Part shown: positions 1 through 7,991 of the stretch, piece after piece
Numbering within the stretch: the first letter of the stretch is position 1
Layout: the number at the start of each line of letters is the position of its first letter
Assembly: GCA_019634625.1 (NCBI GenBank)
Contig: JAHCBA010000011.1
Span: forward strand, 62,001 to 126,000
DNA length: 64,000 nt
Direction of reading: 5' to 3'
Source: Verrucomicrobiia bacterium
Lineage (GTDB): Bacteria > Verrucomicrobiota > Verrucomicrobiia > Limisphaerales > CAIMTB01
Notes under the pieces: model-generated
What the model was told of the DNA's origin: nothing
The model's database searches: none
Seen by the model: the letters and a program-made list of their open reading frames with translations, nothing else
Translations under genes and position numbers: made by a program

Positions 1-900
1 TTCCGGGCCCGTGCCGTGGACACGGCGGGCAACGCGACGTGGTCCGACGAATGGAATGTCGCCCTGCTTCCCGACCGGACCCCGCCCCGCGCAGTGGGTT
101 CGTTCCCGCCCGATGGCGGCGTGCCCGAGACGGTCCAGACGCTGTGGGCGCGGTTCAGCGAGCCCCTCGACTTCACCTCGCTGACCGCGTCCCGGGTCCG
201 GCTGATCTCGGCCGGGCCGGACCTTCAGTTTGGAACCGACGATGACCGCCTGGTGACGGCGGGAACGGTGGGGTACTCGCCGACGGCGTGGGCGGCCACG
301 ATCGAGTTTGCCGAACCGCTGCCGATCGGGCGCTATCGTTTCGAGGTGTGGGAGGTCCGCGACATCGCGGGCAACATGCAGGAGGAACCGGTTCGGGTGT
401 CCTTCTGGATCGCGCCCGGCGGGCCGGACGGTGATGCGGATGGCGATGGCCTGACGAATTCCGAGGAGGGGCTGGCGGGAACGAATCCCTTCGAGGAAGA
501 CACCGACGGCGACGGGTGGGTGGACGAAGTGGAGGTCAACGAGGGCACCGATCCCCGGGATCCGAACTCTTTTCCGTCGTACCTGGTGCGGGCCTTTCCC
601 CGGGTCGAGGTGCTGGCCGAGGACCCGCAGGAGATCCTGCCGCCCCACCCCGGGCCCGTTGTCGGAAGGCCACCGGTAAGCGTGTTGGTCGAACCCGATA
701 CCGAACTGGCCCCGCCCGGGCCGTGGATCGCGCGACCGGAGGTGACGGTTCTGCGGGGGTCGGATGCCGAGGAAGCGGCGCCCGGGCCGTGGGTGGCGCG
801 ACCGGAAGTCACCGTCCTGCGCGGGTCGGATGCGGAGGAGATGGCGCCGGGGCCTTGGCGCGGACGACCGCCGGTGATTTTGAGAGTTCTGAGACCCTGA
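1..900 (+). CDS. Secreted Ig-like protein with calcium-type repeats, C-terminal part (5' truncated)
   Basis: The frame is open from base 1, so the true start lies outside the window. The visible part begins with a bacterial Ig-like (SbsA type) domain, about residues 20-130, with the typical phrase DRTPPRAVGSFPPDGG. Next come thrombospondin type-3-like Asp-rich calcium motifs (DADGDGLTNSEE, DTDGDGWVDEVE), about residues 140-185. The tail carries about four copies of a 22-residue unit with core PGPWxARPEVTVLRGSDAEE, so it is a low-complexity stalk or surface-attachment tail. It is probably exported or surface-exposed; no enzyme domain is seen. The next gene starts 35 bp downstream on the same strand and may be co-transcribed. 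Function is unknown; the domain assignment is firm. Confidence 0.8.
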   Translation, partial: FRARAVDTAGNATWSDEWNVALLPDRTPPRAVGSFPPDGGVPETVQTLWARFSEPLDFTSLTASRVRLISAGPDLQFGTDDDRLVTAGTVGYSPTAWAATIEFAEPLPIGRYRFEVWEVRDIAGNMQEEPVRVSFWIAPGGPDGDADGDGLTNSEEGLAGTNPFEEDTDGDGWVDEVEVNEGTDPRDPNSFPSYLVRAFPRVEVLAEDPQEILPPHPGPVVGRPPVSVLVEPDTELAPPGPWIARPEVTVLRGSDAEEAAPGPWVARPEVTVLRGSDAEEMAPGPWRGRPPVILRVLRP

Positions 901-935
901 CCTTTAAGACAGCCATGAAACGAGGAGACGCGAGC

Positions 936-2072
936 ATGAACACGAGACGAATGCCGGTTGGCCGTGCCGGTGCCTGGGTGGCGGCGCTTGTCCTGAGCCT
1001 GTGCGGCGGGCGGGTGGCGGCGTTCACACCCGGCAGCAACGGATCCTACGGGCCGATGACCATCACAGCGAACACGACTCTCGAAGTGCCGCCCGATGGC
1101 GTCTTCCACTGCACCACCATCTCCGTGGCCGGCGGCGTCACCCTGCGGTTCGCCCCCAATCCCCTGAACACGCCGATCTTTCTGCTGGCCACCGGGGACG
1201 TGACCATCAGCGGCAACATCGACATCACCGGGGCAGCCGCCAGCGGGGCCATTCCCGGGGTGGGAGGGCCGGGCGGCTTCGATGGCGGCTTTGGCGGCTT
1301 TGGCGACAGCGCTCCGGCCAACCGCGGGGGGGATGGCAATGGTCCCGGGCGCGGAGTGAACGCCACTCAACTCAACAACGCCGCCCATGCGACTGCGGCA
1401 GGATCCAACACCAACGTGTACGGCAACGTCCTTATCCTCCCGATGATCGGGGGCTCCGGCGGGGCCGGTTCCAATGGGAATCCCGGGGCGGGCGGCGGGG
1501 GTGGGGGCGGCGCGCTGCTGATCGCGTCCGCCACCCGGATCACCGTCAATGGCAACATCCGGGCCATGGGCGGATTCTCCGGTGCGGGCGGGTCGGGCAG
1601 CGGGGGGGCGGTCCGGTTGGTGGCACCGACGGGCGGCGGCAACGGATCCATCGATGTGCAGGGGGGCTCCGGGGCCGGCACGGGCCGGATCCGGATCGAC
1701 TGCACGGCGTGGGACGCCTTCCGCAACCTGCGCCTGTTCGGTCGTTCGACACGGGGCACGCGCATGTTCGTGTTCCCGGTCAATCCGCCCAGCCTGCACA
1801 TTGTCGAAGCGGCCGGGCAGACAATCGCCGTCGGGGCACCATCGGGCGTGACCGTCGAGTTGCCGGCCGGCTCACCGACGACGCAGACCGTTCGACTGCG
1901 GGGACAGGGGTTCAGCGGGAACGTGCCCGTGACGCTGGTGGTGAATCCCGAGCACACCGCCTCGACCACCTACAACCTGGTGCTCAATGGAAGCGCGAAT
2001 CCGCCGGAGGTGGCCACGACGGTGACCCTGCCCGTGGGCGAACCGACCCGGATCGAGGCGTGGGTGCGGTAG
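936..2072 (+). CDS. Secreted glycine-rich protein of unknown function
   Basis: 378 aa. ATG 936 was chosen because GAGGAG lies 8 bases upstream and the protein then begins with a signal peptide (hydrophobic AWVAALVLSLCGGRVAAF, cleavage near VAA-F). Residues about 100-220 are very rich in glycine (GGPGGFDGGFGGFG, a run of seven or more G near residue 190) between short beta-strand-like segments such as GDVTISGNIDITG and TVNGNIRAMGG. This pattern suggests a beta-solenoid or adhesin-like passenger. The C-terminal 100 residues look like an Ig-like beta sandwich. It follows the Ig/calcium protein by 35 bp and is probably in the same transcript. No catalytic motif is recognised. Confidence 0.8.
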   Translation: MNTRRMPVGRAGAWVAALVLSLCGGRVAAFTPGSNGSYGPMTITANTTLEVPPDGVFHCTTISVAGGVTLRFAPNPLNTPIFLLATGDVTISGNIDITGAAASGAIPGVGGPGGFDGGFGGFGDSAPANRGGDGNGPGRGVNATQLNNAAHATAAGSNTNVYGNVLILPMIGGSGGAGSNGNPGAGGGGGGGALLIASATRITVNGNIRAMGGFSGAGGSGSGGAVRLVAPTGGGNGSIDVQGGSGAGTGRIRIDCTAWDAFRNLRLFGRSTRGTRMFVFPVNPPSLHIVEAAGQTIAVGAPSGVTVELPAGSPTTQTVRLRGQGFSGNVPVTLVVNPEHTASTTYNLVLNGSANPPEVATTVTLPVGEPTRIEAWVR

Positions 2073-2177
2073 GGACCGGACGGGACCGGACAAACTGGAA
2101 GGGAACGGGAGGCAACGCGCCTGGATCGAGGCGGGGGCGCATGGCGGCGTCGCAGGGATCCCCAACGGGTCAACGCC

Positions 2178-2645
2178 TCACGGGGCGTGCGTGACGACGC
2201 CTTCGATGGTGCCGCCGTTCTCCTTGTTGTCCGTCTCCCACCAACGCCCGGTATAGACATTCTCGTGGAACATCACCCGTGCCGACCAGTTGGCGTTGCC
2301 GCGACCGGCCCGGACGTTGTCGAGAATGAGCACCGCCGTGTCGCCTGCGAATTTTACGGTGACGGGCATCGGATACTCGATCTCCCTGCCCTGATAGGTC
2401 ACGAGGTAGACGAGGGACCATTGGTCTCCGTCCTTCTTGGTGACGCGTGCAATACGGTAACCGTCGTCCTGGCGCGAGGCACCCGGTTGATTCGATTGCA
2501 GGGGCGCCCAGGTTCCCTTGAGCGTGGCGTTGGTCAGCAAGGCGACGAATCGGGCTTCAACGTCTGGACTTCCCTGGGATAGGCCGGCCACTGGCGCCGC
2601 AAGGAGGGCGATGAGCAGGAGACTGGAGCGGAGGAGAGCTTTCAT
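2178..2645 (-). CDS. Small secreted protein of unknown function
   Basis: 155 aa. The chosen start gives MKALLRSSLLLIALLAAPVAG, a clean Sec signal peptide. The mature part has the segments ATLKGTWAPL, DGYRIARVTKKDGDQWSLVY and ENVYTGRWWETDNKENGGTIEG. Together they look like one small beta-rich domain of the kind that reports the change of a measured quantity in planctomycete/verrucomicrobial exported proteins. I do not recognise a named family. It is convergent with the glycine-rich protein gene (105 bp apart). No ribosome binding site is obvious. Periplasmic location is inferred from the signal peptide only. Confidence 0.75.
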   Translation of the reverse strand: MKALLRSSLLLIALLAAPVAGLSQGSPDVEARFVALLTNATLKGTWAPLQSNQPGASRQDDGYRIARVTKKDGDQWSLVYLVTYQGREIEYPMPVTVKFAGDTAVLILDNVRAGRGNANWSARVMFHENVYTGRWWETDNKENGGTIEGVVTHAP

Positions 2646-2730
2646 GATTGGAGGGCATTCGACGAGACCATCGAAGGTCAAGGGTCCCCTTCCGCCCACC
2701 AAAGATCAAGCGGGCAGGCAACGGCCGGTG

Positions 2731-2803
2731 CATCCCGGAGTTGTGGGTGAGGAGGCTGCGAATCGCAGGGACGAGCTCCGCGAGTCCGCAATCCATCGCT
2801 CGG
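2731..2803 (+). repeat. Half copy of the 74-bp palindromic repeat with conserved flank
   Basis: Begins with the conserved flank CATCCCGGAGTTGTGGGTGA, continues with GAGGCTGCGAATC, then the left arm AGGGACGAGCTCCGCGAGTC. The right arm is missing; a 40-bp hairpin element follows 22 bp later. The same flank plus left arm recurs at 15250, 39694 and 50771. Confidence 0.75.
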
Positions 2804-2824
2804 CATCTTTTCTCCATCCTCCGT

Positions 2825-2864
2825 ACTCGTACTCAGCCCGAAGGGCGGTACTCGTACCCGTCAT
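2825..2864 (+). repeat. 40-bp hairpin element, copy 1
   Basis: Core GCCCGAAGGGC between two GTACTC direct repeats, ending CGTCAT. It differs by a single base from the reverse complement of 39781-39820, and a diverged copy lies at 12727-12766. Confidence 0.75.
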
Positions 2865-3099
2865 CGAACCCGCAGTCACACCTCTTCGAGCGCTGCCTTG
2901 TGGCGGGTGCGATGGGTTGGGTCCTGTTCGGAGCTTCCATTCCGCGTGGGAGCTGGGGGGGGCGAGGAGGGGGAGATTAAGATTAAGGTTTGGTTGTCGG
3001 GCAGGGTGCCAACCCGCTTCTCCGGAGCGGCGAGCGTTCACTGGGCATCTTTGCCGGTCCTGGTAATGTCGCCGCACGCTTTCCTCAGGTAGGGAGTGT

Positions 3100-3846
3100 A
3101 TGAGCGCCCATCCGTCAGCCCGATCCTGCCCGAAGTGCGGCGTCCCGGTCCCTGAGGACGCCGCCGAAGGACTCTGTCCGGGCTGTTTGCTGGCGGCGGC
3201 GGCGGCACCCACCGAAGCCGGCGCGGCCTCGGCGCGGCCCGATCGGATTCCCGGACTCGATCAGGTGGCGGCTGCCTTCCCCCAATGGGAGATCGTCCGT
3301 TGCCTCGGCGCCGGAGGGATGGGCGCGGTGTTCAAGGTCCGCCAGCCCAAGCTGGACCGCTGGGTGGCCCTGAAGCTCCTGCCTGAACTGCCCGGGCGCC
3401 ATCCGGCTTTCGCCGAACGCTTCGAACGCGAGGCGCGTACCCTCGCCCGACTCAACCATCCCGGCATCGTCACCCTTCACGACTTCGGTCAGGCGGGCGG
3501 CTTCTACTACCTGGTGATGGAGTACGTGGAAGTTCGGAGGGCCGAGCTCCGCGAGTCCGCAACGGTGTGGAGCGTTGGGTTGAGGACTCGCGGAGCTCGT
3601 CCCTCCGGTTCGCTGGCTCGGTACCGACAGCTTGGAGATGCACCGCTGCACGCGGGCCGTCATCCGTCGGATCGCGCGCTGCGGAACGAGTCGAGGGGTT
3701 CGAGGCGGTCGGTGCGGGTGGCGAGGTCCCGGACGCGGACAACGAGGGAACCGTCGGGCTGCCGTTCGAGGCGGAGGGTGCGTGCGACCCCCAGTTCCTG
3801 GGCCCGCTTGAACTGTTTGTCGGGCTTGGTGGGTGTCAGCGGATAG
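3100..3846 (+). pseudogene. Ser/Thr protein kinase, truncated after the N-lobe
   Basis: The first 144 codons (3100 to about 3531) are a clear Ser/Thr kinase start. They hold a zinc ribbon CPKCGVPVPEDAAEGLCPGC (residues 10-29), linker, glycine loop GAGGMG, the ATP-anchoring lysine in VALKLL, the alpha-C segment ERFEREARTLARLNHPGIV and the hinge YLVMEYVE. Homology then stops. The HRD catalytic loop, DFG motif and whole C-lobe are missing, and the reading frame runs on through a 74-bp palindromic repeat (3535-3608) and antisense to the end of hisS until 3846. A possible ribosome site is AGGGAG at 3091. The product cannot be an active kinase. I read it as a gene broken by a rearrangement whose junction carries the repeat. 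Confidence 0.8.
3535..3608 (-). repeat. Full copy of the 74-bp palindromic repeat at the kinase break
   Basis: Begins CGGAGGGCCGAGCTCC and ends GGAGCTCGTCCCTCCG; the ends are inverted copies of each other. It is the only copy of the family lying in a coding frame, at the exact point where kinase homology ends. Confidence 0.8.
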
Positions 3847-4916
3847 TCCGTGGGGCGGCCGGCCTGCCGCAGATCCTGGACCAGACGGAGGGACTCGGGC
3901 CGGAGTGCCTCATCCTCGATGAGGACGAAGCTGTCGAGGCCGGCGCGGAACTCGGGGAGGAGGTTCCGGGCTTTGAGGAGTTCGGCGAGGACGACATCGC
4001 CCATGCCGAAGCCGAGGCCGGGGAGGTTGACCTTGCCACCGCTGACGAGGCCGACGAGCTGATCGTAACGGCCGCCGCCGGCGATGGCGCGGAATTGTCC
4101 CTTGCAATCGAAGGCTTCGAAGACGACGCCGGTGTAATAGGCCAGACCGCGGATGACGCCGTAGTCGATGCGCGCGAAGTCTGCGAGGCCGCGGGCGGCG
4201 AGGTTGCTGCGGATGGCGTCGAGGGCCTCGTCGGGTTCGGCATCGGCGATGAACTGCCGGACCCGTTCGAGCGAGGTGCCGACGGCCTGGAGCTGGGCAT
4301 CGGCGACTTCGGGAGGATCGCGTTCGAGTTTATCGACGGCCTGGTAGAAGTCGTAGGCGCGGTCGGGCTGGCCGCCTTCGCGCTCGAAGAAGCGTTGCCA
4401 GGCGAGCCGGCTGCTGAGGCGGACGACGAAGTCGTCGGGGCCGAGGCGGAGATCGCGCAGGGAATCGATGAGCAGGGCGATGATCTCGGCATCGGCGGCG
4501 GGGTCGGATTCGCCGAAGAGATCGGCATTGAACTGGAAGTGTTCGCGCAGGCGTCCGCGCTGCTGTTTCTCGTAGCGGAAGAGCTGGGGGATGGCGAACC
4601 ACTTGATGGGCTTCTTGTAGTGCCGTTCCCCGAGGGCGACCATGCGGGCGAGGGTCGGGGTCATTTCGGGCCGCAGCGCCACCGCGCGTCCGCCCTTGTC
4701 TTCGAAGTGGAACAGTTGCTGGAGGATCTCGGCGCCGCTCTTGAGGGTGTAGAGCTCGGTCGGTTCGAGGGGTGGACCGTCGTATTCCCGGAATCCGTAG
4801 CGGCGGGCGGTGGCACGCCAGGAGTCGAGGATGTGGTGGCGCAGGTCGGCGCTCCAGGCGTCCTTGATGGGAACGGGGGCAGGATAGAAGTCTCGGAATC
4901 CGGGTAGGGATTGCAT
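3660..4916 (-). CDS. hisS: Histidine--tRNA ligase
   Basis: 418 aa, a cytosolic class II aminoacyl-tRNA synthetase charging tRNA-His. Start ATG 4916 (MQSLPGFRDFYP) matches the usual beginning of the family. Visible motifs are GFRDFYP, the ALRPEMTPTLARM region of the active site, motif 2 (LFRYEKQQRGRLREHFQFN), the His-specific motif AGGGRYDQLVG, and motif 3 (GLGFGMGDVVLAEL). The C-terminal anticodon-binding domain is present but ends in a short variable tail. It is downstream of the HU gene on the same strand, 79 bp apart. No strong ribosome site is seen. Its 3' end lies 51 bp from the repeat that breaks the kinase gene, so the rearrangement left hisS intact. Confidence 0.95.
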   Translation of the reverse strand: MQSLPGFRDFYPAPVPIKDAWSADLRHHILDSWRATARRYGFREYDGPPLEPTELYTLKSGAEILQQLFHFEDKGGRAVALRPEMTPTLARMVALGERHYKKPIKWFAIPQLFRYEKQQRGRLREHFQFNADLFGESDPAADAEIIALLIDSLRDLRLGPDDFVVRLSSRLAWQRFFEREGGQPDRAYDFYQAVDKLERDPPEVADAQLQAVGTSLERVRQFIADAEPDEALDAIRSNLAARGLADFARIDYGVIRGLAYYTGVVFEAFDCKGQFRAIAGGGRYDQLVGLVSGGKVNLPGLGFGMGDVVLAELLKARNLLPEFRAGLDSFVLIEDEALRPESLRLVQDLRQAGRPTDYPLTPTKPDKQFKRAQELGVARTLRLERQPDGSLVVRVRDLATRTDRLEPLDSFRSARSDG

Positions 4917-4995
4917 GGGGATGAAGGGAATGGATGCCCGGCCCGAGGTCGCAGGGGACACGGGCAGCACCGGAGGGAGGGTGCGGGGCGAAGAC

Positions 4996-5349
4996 TTACT
5001 CGGGCGGAGGCAGGGCGGGGTTCGGTGTGGGTGCGGCATTGGCGGCGGCCGCGGACTCAGGTGAGAGCTTGAGGACCTCGTCCCGCATTTCCTTGCCGGG
5101 CTTGAACTTGACCACCGAGCGGGGAGGGATGCGCACATCCTTCTCGGGGGCATTGGGATTGCGTCCGATCCGGGCCTTGCGGACCTTGACCTCGAAGACG
5201 CCGAAGTTCCGCAGTTCGACGGTGCGGCCTTCGCTGACCGCATGGCGGATCAATTCGAGGGTACGTTGAACAACCTTGGCCACATCCTGTTGAACCAAGC
5301 CGGTTTCGCTACTGATGGCGACCACGATGTCGCGTTTGGTCATTGACAT
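4996..5349 (-). CDS. HU/IHF-family DNA-binding protein
   Basis: 117 aa. The HU fold is complete: TKRDIVVAISSETGL helix start, GRTVELRNFGVFEV, KARIGRNPNAPEKDVRIPPR beta-arm with the conserved proline, and VVKFKPGKEMRDEV. A 20-residue Ala/Pro-rich tail (AAAANAAPTPNPALPPPE) extends beyond the usual ~90-95 aa. The protein bends and compacts DNA in the nucleoid; the family cannot be split between HU and IHF here. ATG 5349 and ATG 5343 are both possible starts. A good promoter lies at 5400-5428 with a ~50-nt leader. Confidence 0.93.
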   Translation of the reverse strand: MSMTKRDIVVAISSETGLVQQDVAKVVQRTLELIRHAVSEGRTVELRNFGVFEVKVRKARIGRNPNAPEKDVRIPPRSVVKFKPGKEMRDEVLKLSPESAAAANAAPTPNPALPPPE

Positions 5350-5399
5350 AGCCGTGGGGGGGTGAGTTAAGCCGCTGGCGCTAGAACTTTGTTGACATG

Positions 5400-5428
5400 G
5401 CTATAAACGGCCCACCCGGAGGGGTCAA
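5400..5428 (-). promoter_or_regulatory. Sigma-70-type promoter of the HU gene
   Basis: On the minus strand TTGACC (5423-5428) and TATAGC (5400-5405) are separated by exactly 17 bp. The HU start lies 50 bp downstream. It overlaps the beginning of the divergent HEAT-repeat frame, which favours the later start (5436) for that gene. Confidence 0.6.
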
Positions 5429-5435
5429 GCGAGCG

Positions 5436-6866
5436 ATGGGTCATCTTCGATCCGATCGGACCCTGCTCATCTGCCTCGCCCTCGGCGTGTTAGTGGTGTC
5501 GGGCGTGGCCGCGGAACGGCTGAGACGCGGGGCGGCGGCGCCGTTTGGGAAGCCCCTGGGATACTGGCTGGAACAGTGGGACAAGCCGTCCGGGCAACGC
5601 GATTCAAGGGCCCTGGAGGCACTCGTCGCCGTCCCGCAGAAGGCGGTGCCGGCACTGGCCCGACGGGTGTCGGCCCGTCCGGGGGGCTGGCGTGAACGTC
5701 TGGTCCGGCTGGCAACCGCGTTTCCTCAGTCGGGACTGCGGGTTCGCGACGCGGACACCCTGCGCCGGGGAGCGGCCGAGGCGTTGGGCGCGATGGGTCC
5801 ACTGGCGGAACCGGCGGCAGGGGCATTGGTTGGGGGACTGGGCAGAGCCAGGCATGCGGGCACGGTCGAGGCGATTCACGGCGTCCTGTTGCGTCTGGGT
5901 CCCCCGGCGGCGGAAGCGTTGCTGATCGGGTTGAGCCATGCGGATCCGGTCGCGCGACGCCGTGCCTTGCGAACCCTGGAGGGTTTGGTGACCGGCGATC
6001 CTGCGGTGCGGAACTCGGATCTGCCGATGGTGGAAGCGGTGGTTCGCAGGCTGGGAGACGACGATCCGGAGACCGTCCGGCTGGCCACGGGAGTGATCCG
6101 GGTCCTGGCACGACGCGCCGAGGTGGCCCTGCCCGGGTTGCTGGCCAATGCGGGGCATCCCTCGCCATCGATTCGGAGCGCAACGGCAGCGGCGATCGGA
6201 GCGTTGGCCAGCGACGCCGGGAGGAGCGTCCCGGCCCTGATGGGCCTGCTCGAGGATGCGGACGACCGGGTGCGGGTGGCGGCAGCGGGGGCACTGGGGC
6301 GGTTCGGTGCAGACGCGGCACCGGCGGTGACCGTGTTGGCGACGTTGTGCGGGAGCAACGTTGAATCGTCCCTTGGCCTGGCGGTGGCGAATTGTCTGGG
6401 TCGTATCGGGGTTCTGGCGGTCGAGGCGGTTCCTGGGCTGGCGGAGGTCCGGGAAGGAGCTTCGCCGTTGTTGCGCGGGAGCCGGATGGCGGCGTTGGGA
6501 AGGATTGGCGGGCGGCCGGACGTGGCGGTCCCGGCTCTGGCGAACGCCATGCGCGACGAGGATGCCTATGTGCGGCGCAACGCGGTGTGGGCCCTGGCCG
6601 CCTTCGGGGAAGAGGCGGCGCCTGCCGTGGCGGCGTTGATCGAGGCGCTGCAGGACCCGGTGGAGTCGATCCGGGTCGGGGCCGTGGAGGCCCTGGGAGC
6701 GATCGGTCCTGCCGCGGCGGTGGCAGTTCCGCATCTCCATGTGGCGCGCCGCAACAATCCATCGGTCATGAACCGCCCCGCACTGGCCGCCATCGCCCAA
6801 ATATCGGGGGCCGTGGCGTCCGTGTCCTTGCCCGCAGGCGGGGAGGACGGTACACCGGCGAGGTGA
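5436..6866 (+). CDS. HEAT-repeat protein with N-terminal membrane anchor
   Basis: 476 aa from ATG 5436, with GGAGGGG 13-18 bases upstream; an earlier ATG at 5397 lacks any ribosome site and overlaps the HU promoter. One hydrophobic segment near the N-terminus (TLLICLALGVLVVSGVAA) acts as signal or anchor. The phrase GKPLGYWLEQWD follows. The rest is about ten HEAT/PBS-lyase-like helical repeats, e.g. SVPALMGLLEDADDRVRVAAAGALG and AVPALANAMRDEDAYVRRNAVWALA. It is probably a protein-binding scaffold facing the periplasm; no enzymatic motif. Its stop overlaps the pyrD start by 4 bases (GTGA), so the two are translationally coupled. Confidence 0.85.
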   Translation: MGHLRSDRTLLICLALGVLVVSGVAAERLRRGAAAPFGKPLGYWLEQWDKPSGQRDSRALEALVAVPQKAVPALARRVSARPGGWRERLVRLATAFPQSGLRVRDADTLRRGAAEALGAMGPLAEPAAGALVGGLGRARHAGTVEAIHGVLLRLGPPAAEALLIGLSHADPVARRRALRTLEGLVTGDPAVRNSDLPMVEAVVRRLGDDDPETVRLATGVIRVLARRAEVALPGLLANAGHPSPSIRSATAAAIGALASDAGRSVPALMGLLEDADDRVRVAAAGALGRFGADAAPAVTVLATLCGSNVESSLGLAVANCLGRIGVLAVEAVPGLAEVREGASPLLRGSRMAALGRIGGRPDVAVPALANAMRDEDAYVRRNAVWALAAFGEEAAPAVAALIEALQDPVESIRVGAVEALGAIGPAAAVAVPHLHVARRNNPSVMNRPALAAIAQISGAVASVSLPAGGEDGTPAR

Positions 6867-7975
6867 GTTGGATTTACCGGTCGGTGGTACGGCCCTGTCT
6901 GTTTCGGCAGGAGTCGGAGGGAATTCACGACCGGACGCTCCGGCTGCTGGGAATGGTGGCGCGGAGCGGACTGGCGCGGGGCCTGTTGCGGGCGGTCCAC
7001 GGGGCCCCGGGACTGCCGGTGGACGTCTTCGGCCTCTCGTTTCCGAATCCGGTGGGATTGGCGGCGGGGATGGACAAATCAGCCCAGGCGGTGCCGGTCT
7101 GGGAGTGCCTGGGGTTTGGACATTGTGAACTGGGGGGCGTGACGCGGCACGGGCAGCCGGGGAACGAGCGACCGCGGATGTTCCGGGTGGTGCCGGACGA
7201 GGCCCTGATCAACCGGATGGGATTCAACAATCCGGGGGCCGATGCGCTGGCGGCGCGCCTGGGCGGGTGGCGGGACGGGGGACGCTGGCCGCGGCACCCG
7301 GTGGGCATCAACCTGGGGAAGTCGAAGATCACCCCGCTGGAAGAGGCGGCTGCCGACTACCGGTATTCCTTCGAGCGGCTGCGGGGTCTGGCGGACTTCT
7401 TCGTGGTGAACGTGAGTTCCCCCAACACCCCCAACCTGCGTCAGCTCCAGGACCGCGCGGCCCTGGAAGAGATCCTGGCGGCGTTGCGCGAGGCCCAGGA
7501 GAACACCCCGGGACCGTCGCGGCCGATCCTGGTGAAGGTGGCGCCGGATCTGAGTTTCGAGGCGCTGGACGAGGTGCTCGACCTGGCGCTGTCGGTTTCC
7601 CTGGCGGGGGTGGTGGCCACCAACACCACGGTGGGGCGACCGGCGCACCCGACGCCAGGCACCGAGCGGCTGTACGCGGAGACGGGCGGGTTGAGCGGTC
7701 GCCCACTGGCGCAACGGAGCACGGAGGTGATCCGGCACCTCTACCGCCAGAGCCGCGGGGCCCTGCCGATCGTGGGGGTGGGCGGGATCTTCAGCGCCGA
7801 GGACGCCTGGGAGAAGATCACTGCGGGGGCGTCCCTGGTGCAGGTGTACACCGGAATGGTGTATCGCGGTCCGGGGATCGCCCGGGCGATCGTCCGGGGA
7901 TTGCGGCAACGCATGGCGACCCTGGGCTTGAAGGAACTCCGGGAGGCGGTGGGGTTGGGAACGGCGCTCGCGTGA
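6863..7975 (+). CDS. pyrD: Dihydroorotate dehydrogenase (quinone, class 2)
   Basis: 370 aa. Oxidises dihydroorotate to orotate in pyrimidine synthesis with FMN and membrane quinone. GTG 6863 overlaps the stop of the HEAT gene. The N-terminal extension (WIYRSVVRPCLF and the following helices) is the class 2 membrane-binding part. Motifs: NPVGLAAGMDKSA, QPGNERPRMFR, INRMGFNN, VNVSSPNTPNLRQLQ (contains the class 2 catalytic serine), ILVKVAPDLS, VVATNTT, GGLSGRPL and VGVGGIFSAEDAWEKI (FMN phosphate site). Length and motifs are standard. Coupling with a HEAT protein is unusual but probably incidental. Confidence 0.96.
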   Translation: MSWIYRSVVRPCLFRQESEGIHDRTLRLLGMVARSGLARGLLRAVHGAPGLPVDVFGLSFPNPVGLAAGMDKSAQAVPVWECLGFGHCELGGVTRHGQPGNERPRMFRVVPDEALINRMGFNNPGADALAARLGGWRDGGRWPRHPVGINLGKSKITPLEEAAADYRYSFERLRGLADFFVVNVSSPNTPNLRQLQDRAALEEILAALREAQENTPGPSRPILVKVAPDLSFEALDEVLDLALSVSLAGVVATNTTVGRPAHPTPGTERLYAETGGLSGRPLAQRSTEVIRHLYRQSRGALPIVGVGGIFSAEDAWEKITAGASLVQVYTGMVYRGPGIARAIVRGLRQRMATLGLKELREAVGLGTALA

Positions 7976-7991
7976 CGGGAGGTCGAACCGC

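Larger units (their letters stand above)
2646..3099. other. Gene-free stretch with repeat elements between two divergent genes
   Basis: 454 bp without a convincing gene. It contains a half copy of the dispersed 74-bp palindrome with its conserved flank (2731-2803), then a 40-bp hairpin element (2825-2864), then a G-rich stretch with GATTAA twice near 2979. The last 40 bases lead into the kinase remnant (AGGGAG at 3091-3096, ATG 3100). Confidence 0.7.

Noticed and set aside
5392-5409. TTGACA followed by TATAAA as a plus-strand promoter of the HEAT gene.
   Set aside because: The two hexamers are only about 4 bp apart; the TATA instead fits the minus-strand HU promoter with a 17-bp spacer.
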